Assembly: GCA_946894095.1 (NCBI GenBank)
Contig: OX335657.1
Coordinates: 9,486,001-9,550,000, forward strand
From: Incurvaria masculella
Taxonomy: Eukaryota; Arthropoda; Insecta; Lepidoptera; Incurvariidae
Direction of reading: 5' to 3'
Length of the DNA: 64,000 bases
Of the stretch, positions 22,746 through 33,950 are shown in pieces. Each line of letters begins with the position of its first letter. The stretch's first letter is position 1. The notes under the pieces were generated by a model that ran no database searches, was not told where the DNA came from, and saw nothing but the letters and a program-made list of their open reading frames with translations. Made by a program: the position numbers and the translations under genes.

Positions 22746-23756
22746 GGGCCTGGTACTAGCCAAATCGCAAAGTTAGACGAGGCACCCCAAGTAAACTAAC
22801 TAAGTCTGACGATTATAAGTGTCATCCTTACAATATATGATTCCTTGTCTAGGAATCGAATGATTTTCGTTAATGTATGTTTCCTTTTTCTATACAAAAT
22901 ACATTGCGGAAACGGTGTCCATTTCCGAACTTTTTTGACTAAATGTAGAAATCTAAAAGCAAATGGAATTTTTTGTTTATGCATATATGCTGTTTTTGCT
23001 TATATATATATTGAGAAAAATCAACTTTTTTTATTTTTATTATTATTTAAATAAATGATGGAATAAAAAAATATTAACAATCCATTATCAGTCTGGAGTT
23101 CTATTTGGATTTGCTGAAGCGTTTCACTACATATTATTACATTTGTTAAAAAGTGCATTTGTATGGCGCGAGTAGTTGGCTAGTCCTAGCGCCTTAATGC
23201 TTATTCAATACTCAATTTGAATAATCTTTTCGATCGGTTAGACTTTCCAAGTATTCAAATGCATACATTACATTCTGATAATACAACGTTTGGATAAATG
23301 GTATGAGAGTATTTGCGTCGAACGTATCGATTTCGCTGTTTCACATGGCTCTGGAGTTTGGTTATTGAAATATGAAAACTTTGAAAGGGCAATATTTCAA
23401 TTTGGTAATGGTCTACAGACAGGGTTGCCAAACGCCAGTACTTGCCTGACGTGTCAGGTTTTTAGTGTATTTTTGAGGATTCCAGTGTTTTTTCAGAATT
23501 ATCAAGGATCATTCGATAAAATACAAAAGCATTTATATTGTTTTCTTAACCAAATCTTTTTTTTTTTCAATCATTATTTTTTAGAAAATCAATTAAAATT
23601 CTGCGTGCAAACCAGTAAACGAAACAATTTGAAAGTTTTTAATTATAAATCAACGTTATAAAATCATGTAAAACCAGCGAGGATGGAAGGACCTGAGGAG
23701 CGATCGAAACTCATTAGTATGGCAGCAACGCACCCAGGATTTAGTCCACAACGTCT
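22746..23756. other. Unassigned 1 kb
   Basis: A 123-codon open frame at 23290-23661 has no recognisable domain; its C-terminal half is biased toward F and N as expected from AT-rich DNA. Confidence 0.4.
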
Positions 23757-23882
23757 AAGGGCCTTTTTCACCTACTGCTGATTAGCTTAATATATTGCAA
23801 TCAATAACAGTACAAGGTAATCAGAACATTAGAACAAAGGCCCTTGTCGATTAAAATAAATCAGCAGCTGGTGAAACCAGGC
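23757..23882. mobile_element. Short TIR MITE (family K)
   Basis: Ends TAAGGGCCTTTTTCACC and GGTGAAACCAGGCTTA form an imperfect inverted repeat with inner CTGCTGATT/AATCAGCAG blocks. A second copy in the other orientation is at 48512-48673. TTA/TAA at the ends would suit a Harbinger-type target, but this is not proven. Confidence 0.6.
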
Positions 23883-24837
23883 TTACTGTACTTAGTTCGA
23901 TTGCGAATTCGGGACGCGTAAGATCGAATGTTCGATGTCGTACGTGTCGTTGGAACAGGTGTAAATCAGTAGAAAGGAATTCTTAACTGAGCTCTCACTC
24001 GCCGGCGCTGCAAATTTTGTATGCCAAAGGGGCTGCGCTGCTGACATCGAGTGTCCGACTCAACTCCCGCCCTTCCATCCTCGCTATCTAAAACTATCGA
24101 CTGACTTTCTGTCAGTCCTGACCGAACTGTCTGGACTTTATTCATAAAGTCCGCTAAAAACAAAACAAAAATTAGATTGATTCCTATTTTAAATTTGGTA
24201 ACCCTATCTGCAAATAACTTGCTGAGTGAGTGGGACCGTCTGTTCGAATTCAGTCCAGACCAGGAGAGGTCAATGCTAAATGGAGTATTTTCGGAACGCT
24301 GTTTCAGAAACGTTTCGACCATTGGCATTTTTTGCATTAAAAAAGTTATATCTCGGCGGGTGGCGTAAACTAGAAACATCTTATTCAAAGTTAGCGGGGA
24401 AAATTCAAAACGTGACTTTACGGTATTGAATCGAGATTTTGTCCGGTTTAGCAGCTAACTCTGATACAACAGGCTAGTTTAATGTAAACCTACTCTCTAT
24501 ATATTCACTGTGTAATCTTCTGTTTCTGTTTTTCCTTCTAATAAATAAATTTAAAAAAAACTGCAGAATATTTTGGTAGCATCTTCCGCTAACTGTTTGA
24601 TAGTTCCCACTTCTATTTGCGTGATGAATGACACCTCTCAATAGCAAATGATGAAGGAGGCATGTCAGACGGGATGGACGGATCGATACGACATGAACGC
24701 GCCGCACCTAGGGGCTACAACCCAACGAGCGTGTATCTCTGGCGTAGGAACGCCTTTTTTACTCGTAGCTCGTCGATGCCAACGACCCGTGCCGTGTGCA
24801 AGGCTTTGTTCGTGTGTAGACGATGCACACTCGATAG
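23883..24837. other. Unassigned, with 140-codon open frame
   Basis: The longest unexplained open frame of the window is on the minus strand at 23966-24388. It has no signal peptide, repeat or motif I recognise and no supporting splice sites, and could be chance. Confidence 0.3.
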
Positions 24838-25224
24838 GGGGCGTCCATTGATGGCGTGAGGCGTTTAGGGGGGAGGGGGTCGAGCATTTTGGCAACTAAA
24901 ACATAATGTTTTTTTTTTCGCAAGAAACAGTTTAGAATTGGGACAAAATAGGGTTAATTTAATTAAAACGTGTTCTCACAATCATGCTTCCCTCGTAAAT
25001 CCTTACGTGATAAATGATTTGTTTTAATAAATCTTATGCGATCGAGCACGGTTTAGCTTATTTACTCTAAAAATAAGCATTTTGAATAATCTCACGTGAG
25101 ATTAGAAGGAGGTAAGGTAAGGTAAGGTAAAGTAAGATAGGAAAGGGGTCGAGTCAAATCTTACGATATCTGACCAAGGGTCGAAAAATCTTCAAAAACG
25201 CCTCACGTAATAAATGGACGCCCC
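24838..25224. mobile_element. TIR MITE with GGGGCGTCCAT ends
   Basis: GGGGCGTCCATT...TGAGGCGTTT at the left faces AAACGCCTCACG...ATGGACGCCCC at the right. The inner blocks GGGGTCGAG occur in direct orientation. A short (GGTAA)n run lies at about 25110-25130. Non-coding; superfamily unclear. Confidence 0.65.
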
Positions 25225-25440
25225 ATTCCTATGCAAGTGCGAATTTATTCGTTTCAGACGTAAGCTTGGAGTGCACGGATGAGATAGAGCGGAAGTCCAC
25301 GTGTGGGGGTACGTCTTGATGCCCCACGTCCATGTTCAGCAACGACGAGACCCTCAGTATGTGAACACGTTTACGCTTGACCGGTTTTAATTTTGAATTG
25401 AGCTGGACAAGAACGCGACATGGATGGCGAATATTTAACA

Positions 25441-25600
25441 ACTAGGCGCCATGCCAAGAACGTAATGTCCTTATAATGCACGGCTACATTGAACTGGTTA
25501 GATTACACGATCAATTTTCATAGCCGGTTCGACGATCTTTTATTCAATGCGGTGGGATTAACCCGCGTCGATTGACCCTACCAACTAATAAGTAAGTAAG
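25441..25600 (-). mobile_element. SINE-X fragment
   Basis: Contains GCGCCATGCCAAGA, GGCTACATTGAACTGG and GGTTCGACGATCTTTTATTC in SINE-X order, both ends missing. Confidence 0.7.
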
Positions 25601-26044
25601 GGGAGACCTTTCATTTCAACGTAGGATCCTAACCATGGCCAGTCTTGGCGGTCGTAAATTTATTAAAAAGGAATCCTTTACACAGAAATAAATTTACCAC
25701 TTACAACATTTCATCTTTCTGGCAAACGAATTCTATGGACTTTTTCAAACTTCATGTTGTCTAACAATATTAAATTTAAAAGTCGGTGTCGTTTTCGCCT
25801 AACGAACATAGTTTTGAAAGAATTGACAAGTCTTTCGTTTGCAAGCCGAGATCAAATATTGACCGGGTGGGTCGCAAAGAAACGACCATATTGCGTCGCG
25901 TACACTCGTAACATCGATACACACAAGAGTACTCAACATGATGAAGATAACTAAGAATAAAGCTGTATACCAGCCTGTATATTTTATCATGCGATAAACT
26001 CAATTCTTCAGGGGATAGTGGCAAATATGTTCAGGTACACTTTT
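25601..26044. other. Unassigned 444 bp
   Basis: Only short open frames without features. Confidence 0.4.
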
Positions 26045-26371
26045 GATGTAACTTGACATGGATGACGAATACCACACCTATCGTAATAATATTGTCCCAA
26101 CACACATTAGATGCCATGCCAGGGCCTTCCCATTATGGTCACGGCTACATTAAACTTATTGGAAAACACAGAGAACTTTTCATTGCCATTTCGACCATAT
26201 TTTCAGTCAATGCGGACTAACCGGGGCATAACCCTACCACTTAGTAGGCGAAGAGGACCTACAATAACGAAACGCGCTTATCCTACTCAGAAAGGGAAAT
26301 AGAGTAGTCCAGGAACCATGACCTCTGGCATGGAAGGCAAGTCCACGCGCCCCGAGCTACGAGCCGCTAAG
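26045..26371 (-). mobile_element. SINE-X copy, tRNA-headed, diverged
   Basis: Starts ACTTGACATGGATG (tail side) and runs through GGCTACATTAAACT to the head remnant CGAGCTACGAGCCGCT, the complement of the A-box region. Confidence 0.75.
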
Positions 26372-27060
26372 AGAATGTATGTTCAGCGGGTCAGCGACCA
26401 CCCGGCCGAAGGTCCCCGCTCCTGTCGTCTCCGGCTGAGTTGCAAAGTTGATTCATATACCGTGTCGCAGCGAAATTGTAAGTGTATGTTTTAATTTAGG
26501 TAAGGGTTCGATGTCGATTTAAAGGTATTATCACGGTTTGTTAATATCGTTAGTATTTATAGCTCAAGGTTTCTTAACCTAGGCTCCATGAACACATTAG
26601 GGGTCCTAGCAATGGGTCCAAGACTACAAAAATTCTAAGAAACCCTGCTTTAGCTCGTTATCGCTGGCGTAAACGTATATCTCATTTGTCCTTGCTTGCG
26701 TACTGCGACGAAGAGTCGTATATCTGGCAGCAGTGTACGCAGTTCAGCGTACCGGGGTCCGGCCGGGGCCTGCCCCCAGCCAGCCGAGGAAGATAACTCA
26801 TTACGCAATGCAATTTTAACGACAGCAGCGCCACAACATAAATCACTCGTGTAAATTGTCCGATCGTAAGCTCTCGCTGTTTACGGCTAACGTTAACGAG
26901 TCGTAAGTATTTCATTTGTAACTCGCTTCCGTCAACGGGTGACTTATAAATAGTCTGTTCCATATTGTTTATTAAATTGACTGCTTCCTTATTGAAGCGA
27001 AGCTCCTTTACGGACGTTCCTTCGGATAGGACATTTCAGATGGGGACCTAACACAGAAAA
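26372..27060. other. Unassigned 689 bp
   Basis: No gene or repeat recognised. Confidence 0.4.
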
Positions 27061-27323
27061 CCGGATAAATGCGTGTCAGACTCGCACCAGAAGGGTTCCG
27101 GATCTAGTTACAAGATTTAACACAAAACCATCACGTTGCCCTTAATTTTTTTAAAAATAATGTGAATGTTTACTATTTGTTGTAATAGCGGCAATAGAAA
27201 TACACATTCTATGAAAATTTCAATTGTCTACCTATTACGGTCGATCGGATACAGCCTTGTACAGACGGGCGGACGGACGGACGGAAGGACAGCGGTGGCT
27301 GGGAACGTTGGGTACGGAACCAT
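27061..27323 (-). mobile_element. MITE-A
   Basis: Starts CCGGATAAATGCG, has the CTACCTATTACGG block and a (GGAC)n run, and ends GGGTACGGAACCAT followed by AAAA. Moderately diverged. Confidence 0.85.
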
Positions 27324-27955
27324 TAAAATTGAATCATGTAACCGAAACTGTAACGTTTCAAATTTGAAAAATAGTCTTTGCCAGTGCGACTGTGGCAGCC
27401 ACCTTGAGTCCCGAATTGGTATTGGTGAGCTACCTGATGCCCGAATAACAATCATGGGTAGTTGACCGACACAAACAGCTGTTCAACTGCCACCATTTTC
27501 ACACGAAGGTCGATGCAAAGCCTTTGAGCAGGTAACAGGGGGTAATCTTTAGTGTATTAAGCCTATCGTACCTTAGCACAAAATCTTATGGATTTCGACA
27601 TTATCGACATTTTTATTACATTACATATATTGTTTTAAATACTAGAGTTTGTCTGTCAATGCATACGACATCTAAAAAGTGATGCATAATTCCATACAAT
27701 GGCTTGTGCCTGTTTTCTCAGTCAAATTAAGAAATATTTTTCTGAGGTTTTGCATATTTAATAAATCAACTGAGAGGCTACATCTGTACGTATTTGTATT
27801 TTTTTAAAATAACGTACATACATGATTTACACATTTTTGTATTTGTATACAACTTTTTAAATTATAGGATAAACTGAAAAGAAGACGGAAAATTACACAA
27901 TACGCAGAGACAACAAGCTTTTTTGAAGCTGCACACTTCCTAACGACATAAAAAA
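27324..27955. other. Unassigned 632 bp
   Basis: AT-rich; nothing recognised. Confidence 0.4.
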
Positions 27956-28222
27956 CCGGCCAAGTGCGAGTCCGGCTCGCACACGAAGGGCTCCGTACCA
28001 TCGTACAAGATTTAAAAAAATCAGGTTTTTTAAGGCCCCTCTTTAATTTTTCAATATTCTAACATTTTACCTATTTGTTATAGCGGCAAAATAAATACAC
28101 ACTCTGTGATAATTTCACCTGTCTACCTATTACGATTCACGAGATACAACCCTGTGACAGACGGACGGACAGCGGAGGCTTAGTAATAGGTTTCCGTTGG
28201 CTCCCTTTGGGTACGGAACCCT
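27956..28222 (-). mobile_element. MITE-A, complete
   Basis: CCGGCCAAGTGCGAG to GGTACGGAACCCT with A-runs of five at both ends. The (GGAC)n run is short. Confidence 0.9.
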
Positions 28223-28492
28223 AAAAACGAACACTTCATAATGGTTTGTGATTGTAATGTCTCATTCTTTTGATTACCATCGCTAGATTAAGAAAATATT
28301 GCATATTTCTACTTCAATTACACATGTTGAGAGGTCCCCGAAATATGCTATTAATTCGAACTTTAGTGCAATTTCCGGGTGTAGATAAAAACAATGAACA
28401 TTGTATGCTAATTTAACTAATTTAAGCTGCAATGGTTTTATGGACTATTAGCTAGAGGTTTCTGACGGACGTACATATACTTTAGCGAAACT

Positions 28493-29352
28493 GTGAGGCT
28501 GATATAAATAGTGGTAACAGAAACTAAGGCTCAGATAAATAGTCGTAACAGAAACTATGACTAACGAAAAGTAGTACTTTGTGACGTCACTTTGACACAT
28601 TTTCTATGGACGAAATGTCGTACTTTGTAATGCAAAGTGACGTCACAAAGTACTACTTTTCGTTAGTCTTAGTTTCTGTTACGACTATTTATCTCAGCCT
28701 CAGACTAACGAAAAGTCGTACTCTGTTTCGTCATTTCGACACACTTTGTATGGACGAAATGTCGTACTTTGTGACGTCATTTCGACAAACTTTGTATGGA
28801 CGAAATGTCAAAGTAATGCAAAGTGACGTCACAAAGTACCACTTTTCGTTAGTCTTAGGCTGAGATAAATAGTCGTCACCAAAACTTATGCTAACGCAAA
28901 GTAGTACTTTGTGACGTCACTTTAATACTTTTTAGGGTTCCGTACCCAAAGGGTGAAAACGGAACCCTATTACTAAGCCTCCGCTGTCCGTCCGTCCGTC
29001 CGTCCGTCCGTCCGTCCGTCCGTCCGTCCGTCTATCCGTCTGTCACAGGGCTGTATCTTAGTAACCGTAACAGGTAGACAGCTGAAGTTTTCACAGAGTG
29101 TGTATTTATTTTGCCGCTACAACAACAAATAGGTAAGATTAAAAAATAATTAAATTTAAAGGAGGCTCCCATACAAAAAAAGTGTTTTTTTTTTTTTTTT
29201 TACGATGGTACGGAACCCTTCGTGTGCGAGTCCGACTCGCACTTGGCCGGTTTTGTATGGACGAAATCTCAAAGTAATGCCAAATGACGTAACAAAGTAC
29301 TACTTTTCGTTAGTCTTATGTTCTGTTACGACTATTTTTCTCAGCCTTAGTT
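28493..29352. mobile_element. Cluster of palindromic MITE-E copies, split by MITE-A
   Basis: Repeated inverted blocks AGATAAATAGTCGTAACAG and AAAAGTAGTACTTTGTGACG alternate with their complements across 28493-28933 and 29251-29352. At least two overlapping foldbacks are present. The units have short loops (TTTTGTATGGACGAAAT) and no coding capacity. Confidence 0.8.
28934..29250 (+). mobile_element. MITE-A inserted in MITE-E
   Basis: AGGGTTCCGTACCC to CACTTGGCCGG, with TTTTT on the left and TTTT on the right. The matching MITE-E site elsewhere reads ACATTTTGTATGG uninterrupted. It carries about 11 GTCC/GTCT units. Confidence 0.9.
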
Positions 29353-29648
29353 TCTGTTACGAATATTTATCTCAGCCTCAGTGTTCCTCGTTTGACCTAC
29401 GGAAACCTCAATAGTATTCATGCACCTATGCATAGTATTCATGTTTAGATTTAAACTACGGCAGGTGATGCCAACACGAGACAGCTGACCGAACTCTATT
29501 CACTCCCCCTTTATCCCCACCATCAATATGCAATGTATTATTTATGTAAGTACAAACAATCAGCTTGTTAGTTAATCACTACATTACTTTAATTAACCAT
29601 ATGCTGGTACTGTGTACAATCCGCTGACTATTTGTTAACGGTTGACTG
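29353..29648. other. Unassigned 296 bp
   Basis: No feature recognised. Confidence 0.4.
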
Positions 29649-30017
29649 TTAAGGCTGTTCCGACTCATATAAAGTTGTTTGCACACATAACGCAAAAAGT
29701 ATTGCACTTTAAGCCACGAATTAATAATACAAGTTTAATATAGTCATATTACTTGCAGCGAAAACAATTTCACAATTTCAGGATTATTGGTTTTGTTACA
29801 ATATATTTAAATACGATTTTTATTTAACAGCGCCATCTAACGGTGTAAAACTTCTAATCGGCAATTACAACGAAACCATTAAACCTGAAATTGTGAATAT
29901 TTTTTCGCTGCAACTACTATGGCTATATTTAATATTTTTGACGAATTCGTGCCTTAAAATGCAATACTTTTTGCGTTCTGTGTAAAAAAAACATTGTATG
30001 GGTCGGAATATCCTTAA
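29649..30017. mobile_element. Palindromic MITE bounded by TTAA
   Basis: Arms of about 150 bp face each other. The ends read TTAAGGCTGTTCCGAC and GTCGGAATATCCTTAA; inner blocks include GCAAAAAGTATTGCA/TGCAATACTTTTTGC. The loop (about 29800-29860) is unique. It resembles MITE-C only in having TTAA next to GG...CC ends. Confidence 0.8.
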
Positions 30018-30227
30018 TTGAATGCATCGGCTGTGATTTGCGTGTAGCAACATGTACAAGTTTTGATTAATCATAGGTAACATTAACTGAACCTACTTTT
30101 ATAGTTAGATCGTTTATTAGATCTGGCACAATACGATTTGCGAGCAGTAATGTTTCTTGAAACAGACTCAACTGCATTCGTGAAATTGTCGCCTTCGTGC
30201 GGTTTATGTGTGTACTTTCCCGTTTTT

Positions 30228-30469
30228 AGGGTTCCGTACCCAAAGGGTGCCAACGGAACCCTATCACTAAGCCTCCGTTGTCCGTCCGTCTGTCACAGGG
30301 CTGTATCTCATGAACCGTAATAGGTAGGCAGCTGAAATGTTCACAGAGTGTGTATTTATTTTGCCGCTATAACAACAAATAGGTAACATTTTAAAATATT
30401 AAAAAAAAATTAAATCTTGTGCGATAGTACGGAACCCTTCGTGTGCGAATCCGACTCGCACTTGGCCGG
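30228..30469 (+). mobile_element. MITE-A, complete
   Basis: AGGGTTCCGTACCC to CACTTGGCCGG, T-runs at both ends, with a short GTCC tract. Confidence 0.9.
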
Positions 30470-30570
30470 TTTTTCTTTCTCCCTTTGTTCATGAGGTTTA
30501 TTATGCTATACGAATTGATTCGTTTGCGTTACCTCTCTTCAACTTCGTTGAATTGTACCGTAACTGCATC

Positions 30571-30958
30571 ATGTCAGCCTCAGTGGCCCAGTGGCGCGAC
30601 ACTTCGGCGATCGCTCTCTGAAGTTAAGCAACGCTGGGTCCGGTCTGGTCTTGGATGGGTGACCATTAGACCGTTGAGAGAGGCTGGCCGTGGTTCGGAT
30701 TCCACGTTAAACTGTAGGTCCCCTTCCTTACTTACTAGGTGGTAGGGTTAATCCCGCCCGGGTTGGTACCATCGCATTGAAAGAACGATGGTCGAAGCGG
30801 CAATGAAAATTGTCGTGTTTTCCATCCAGTTCAATGTAGCCGAGCAATATAAGGAAGGTCCTGGCATGGCACCTAGTTCCCATGTGGTGTGTTGGGCTAA
30901 TACCATGACAGAAGGTGTGGTATTAGCCATCATGTCCAGTCACATAAAAAAAAAACAT
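30571..30958 (+). mobile_element. SINE-X copy with best 5S-rRNA-like head
   Basis: The head contains CTGAAGTTAAGCAACGCTGG and CTTGGATGGGTGACCATT, closely matching the internal promoter region (A box, intermediate element, C box) of animal 5S rRNA genes. It is followed by the SINE-X body (CTGTAGGTCCCC, GGTAGGGTTAATCCC, CATCCAGTTCAATGTAGCC) and an ATAAAAAAAAA tail. Such a head would recruit the 5S-type Pol III machinery; I infer a SINE3-like element. Confidence 0.85.
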
Positions 30959-31227
30959 GTCATGCCTCGGTGTCTTAAGGCCCATTTGACATTTGACCTC
31001 CTCTTAGAGTCTCTAATTTGTTCTTCAATAACCTTCAGCACCTTGCCGTACATCTCGTGACTGCAGTACGTTGCGAAACGCCTGGTTGCTACGTTGCACC
31101 GCTGCAAAGATGTAACATTATTTATAATGTCATCATTAAAGAACAATGGGTGTTTTGGTACTAGATCCCCTAGTCCCAGTGGTCTTAAACATGCACGAAA
31201 AAAATGGTTTTACTTCTTCAAGCTATC

Positions 31228-31452
31228 AAAGTCAAACTCGGACTTCCGATTTGTATCAAAACGTGGAGTCGGCGTAAACGGCATAGTCGATGTATATACG
31301 GCGCACGTTAGTAAGCTGTCAAATCAAACTCGGACTCGCAAATGGTAGTTCACTTAACGCCCACTGCGCGCGCTCTTCAATTTCTCCATACATTTGAAAA
31401 CGCCAGTCGATCGGTTTGCCGTAAACGCAAATTTAGGTGACAGCTGGGACTA
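31228..31452. mobile_element. Foldback element (family I) fragment
   Basis: Shares AACTCGGACTTCCGATTTGT, GAAAACGCCAGTCGATCGGT and AATTTAGGTGACAGC with the copies at 1935-2563 and 40481-40833. Confidence 0.6.
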
Positions 31453-31921
31453 GGGTCTCAAATCAGAAACATTGCGCTATAAATCAATTGAAAGAAATAA
31501 TACGTCAATTTAATAAACATAGATTTATACAAATACTAGCAGCCCGTCCCGGCTTTGCACGGGCATTATATCATTTAAAAAAATATTATTAACCGACTTC
31601 AAAAAAGGAGGAGGTTATCAATTCGTCTGTATGTTTTTTTTTTTTTATGTTTGTTACCTCATAACTTTTGCCTGGGTGAACCGATTTTGATGATTATTTT
31701 TTTAAATGATAGCTAGTGCTTCCCAAGTGGTCCCATTTTAATTTGGTTAAGTTCTGACTATGATATCCATGAGAAAATCATAAAAGTCTTAAATTTGTAT
31801 TAAGATGTGTGCGACCAATGGACGAATAACTCAATATAACGCCAACCGATTTCGGTGATTCTTTTTTTATTGGAAAGGACGTGTACAAATTAGTAAGTTT
31901 ACTTCAGATTCACTAAAAATA

Positions 31922-32222
31922 AACAAATTTAACAAAAAAAATAACCGACTTCAAAGGAAAAGCACTAAAAAGTAAAAAATAATTTTCATTTTTGTAGTTA
32001 CGATTTCTGTAATTTTTTGAGTCGGTGTCAGCCAAGGTTAGGTTAGGTTAGGTTAGGTTAGGTTAGGTTAGGTTAGGTTAGGTTCTCTTGATTGGCGCAG
32101 CGCGTGCCCGGCTGACTCCTACTCAAAAAATAACAGAAATCGTAACTACAAAAATGAAAATTATTTTTTACTTTTTAGTGCTTTTCCTTTGAAGTCGGTT
32201 ATTTTTTTTGTTAAATTTGGTT
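31922..32222. repeat. Nested palindrome with ~110-bp arms
   Basis: The arms run from CAAATTTAACAAAAAAAATA through ACCGACTTCAAAGG and TAGTTACGATTTCTG, and back in reverse. The loop lies between GTCAGCC and GGCTGAC and holds the TTAGG array. A half-copy is at 47112-47250. Confidence 0.85.
32036..32080 (+). repeat. (TTAGG)n array, nine units
   Basis: Nine perfect GGTTA units. TTAGG is the canonical telomere repeat of Lepidoptera and many insects, but here it sits in the loop of a transposon, not at a chromosome end. The related copy at 47112 has no array. Confidence 0.95.
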
Positions 32223-32599
32223 TTTTTTTTGAACTATAAAAAGTAAATGACAAAAAACATTTATTGTGGGATATCCATAAGAGATAGATATATACCATCG
32301 CGGAGTTTATAATACTTAGTAAATAATTTTGATAAATCTCGTAGGGTTCAGCCTGCGTTTGCAATGTAAGCGAAATTAATGCAATTTTTTACGACATCAC
32401 ATTGGAAACCTCAAAAATAACAGTATTTCTCCACTATTTATTGGATGTTATTATACATTTAAACCTTCCTCTTCAATCACTCTGTCTATTAAAAAAATCC
32501 GCATCAAAATCCGTTGCGTAGTTTTAAAGATTTAAGCATACATAGGGATATAGTGATATAGGGACAGAGAAAGCGACTTTGTTTTATACTATGTAGTGA

Positions 32600-33282
32600 T
32601 TTGCTAGCTTATAGTTTTAAGCACGCTTTCGGCCATTGTTTGATCTTCTACTTCTTTTCCACTATTATGGATAGCATATTATTTATCATGTCTTGTGTGC
32701 TCGCGAAGAAACGAGTAATGGCGGCACTTATTTCAGTACGAGCGACATCGATTGTTTGTTGCATGAAGGAGAGAAGAAAGTTCTGTTAACCATAGAAACG
32801 TAGTTAACTAGTAATTCGAAAACCCACTGTTCCAACATTTACTTGATATTTTTTATCTAATATCAACCAATGTATCCGTGTTTCCACAATATTGTTTTTT
32901 TTTAATTCAATTGACAGCCAAAATAAAATCTACACATTACAGCATACATTTAAAAAAAAAACGAAAAACGTGCAGACAGTTATGAAATGAAAGCAGTGAT
33001 TTTCTAATCATTAGTAAACTGCCAATATGGGATAAAAATATGGGAAGCTTATAATGTATTGATTCTTTTAAATAAAGATTTCATAAAAAAGAACGGTCGT
33101 ATTACGGATATACCGTCATATGCTGTATTGACCCTGTGTCACAGAATAAAATAATAACCTGCGTCGTAGAGCATGTGGCGCAATTAATTGCGGTCAGTGT
33201 ATCCGCCAACTGCCGCACAACCCACGGGTTCGTATTCGCAAAACGAGCGAAGTATTCGCTCAGCGCGAAAAAACAAACATCA
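32600..33282. other. Unassigned 683 bp
   Basis: AT-rich; no supported feature. Confidence 0.4.
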
Positions 33283-33500
33283 CTCGAGCAAAGTGATGTC
33301 GACACCGCGGCAAACGGTTTTTGCCGCGCGGCCTCGCGCGCGCGCAGCCGTGGCCGGCCGCCGCGGCGCCGCGGCCGCGGCCGGTGACGTCGCCCGCGGC
33401 CGGTGACGTCGCCCGCTCCGGCTTCCTCTTCCTGGGCGAGGCGCGTCGCCCAATACACCATCGGTGGTGCTCTCCGCTCGCTGCACTCACCGACATAAAT
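33283..33500. other. GC island with paired TGACGTCG motifs
   Basis: An extreme GC stretch with a 19-bp direct repeat that places TGACGTCG at 33385 and 33404. TGACGTC is the core of CRE/ATF sites; function is not shown. Overlapping open frames on both strands appear to be GC artefacts. Confidence 0.35.
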
Positions 33501-33515
33501 ATTGCTACGTACTGA

Positions 33516-33915
33516 GCGGCTCGTAGCCTAGTGGCGCGGGGACTGGCCTAGCGTACCAGAGACCTGGGTTCAATACCGACTTGCACCACTGTCTTGCTCT
33601 TCCCGAGTTCGATAAGTGCATTTTCATCACGAATGCGAGCTGCTCCATGGTTCGGAATCCATGTAAAACTGTAGGTCCCCTTCCCCTACTAGGTGGTAGG
33701 GTTTAAGCCCGCCTGGGTTGGTACCTTCGCATTGGATGAAAAGATGGTCGAAGCGGCAATGATAAATTGTCCGTGTTTTCCATCCAGTTCAATGTAGCCG
33801 TGCTCATAAAGGGAAGGTCCTGGCATGGCACCAAATTCCTTCGGGAATGTGATGTATTGGGCTAATATCATAACGGTAGTTGTGTGGTATTAGCCATCCA
33901 TGTCGGGTCGCATAA
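33516..33915 (+). mobile_element. SINE-X copy with tRNA-like head, full length
   Basis: Head: GTAGCCTAGTGGCGCGGGG (A-box region) and TGGGTTCAATACC (B-box region). Body: GATAAGTGCATTTTCATCAC, CATGTAAAACTGTAGGTCCC, GGTAGGGTTTAAGCCC, CATCCAGTTCAATGTAGCC. The tail ends GTCGCATAAAAAAG. This is the reference tRNA-headed copy, about 400 bp. Pol III transcription and LINE-dependent copying are known for the class, not shown here. Confidence 0.9.
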
Positions 33916-33950
33916 AAAAGAAAAGGAGAGGCCCTTCCGTGCAACGAAAA

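Larger units (their letters stand above)
31536..32599 (-). mobile_element. Non-autonomous Helitron, both ends defined
   Basis: On the minus strand it begins TCACTACATAGTATAAAAC preceded by A, and ends in a GCCCGT...ACGGGC hairpin, then TG and CTAG followed by T. This is the Helitron pattern: 5' TC, 3' hairpin plus CTAG, insertion between A and T. The 1064-bp length includes a nested palindrome carrying a TTAGG array. It has no Rep/helicase gene, so movement would need a relative elsewhere. Confidence 0.8.

Noticed and set aside
23966..24388. 140-codon minus-strand frame as a host gene
   Set aside because: No motif, no splice signals, and codon use looks like background; kept only as an unassigned stretch.
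32036..32080. True telomere or healed chromosome end
   Set aside because: The array has unique transposon sequence on both sides and a related copy without the array.
33102..33515. Multiple overlapping Ala/Arg/Pro-rich frames in a GC island
   Set aside because: Frames are open on both strands in several registers, as expected from few stop codons in GC-rich DNA; no domain or splice support.
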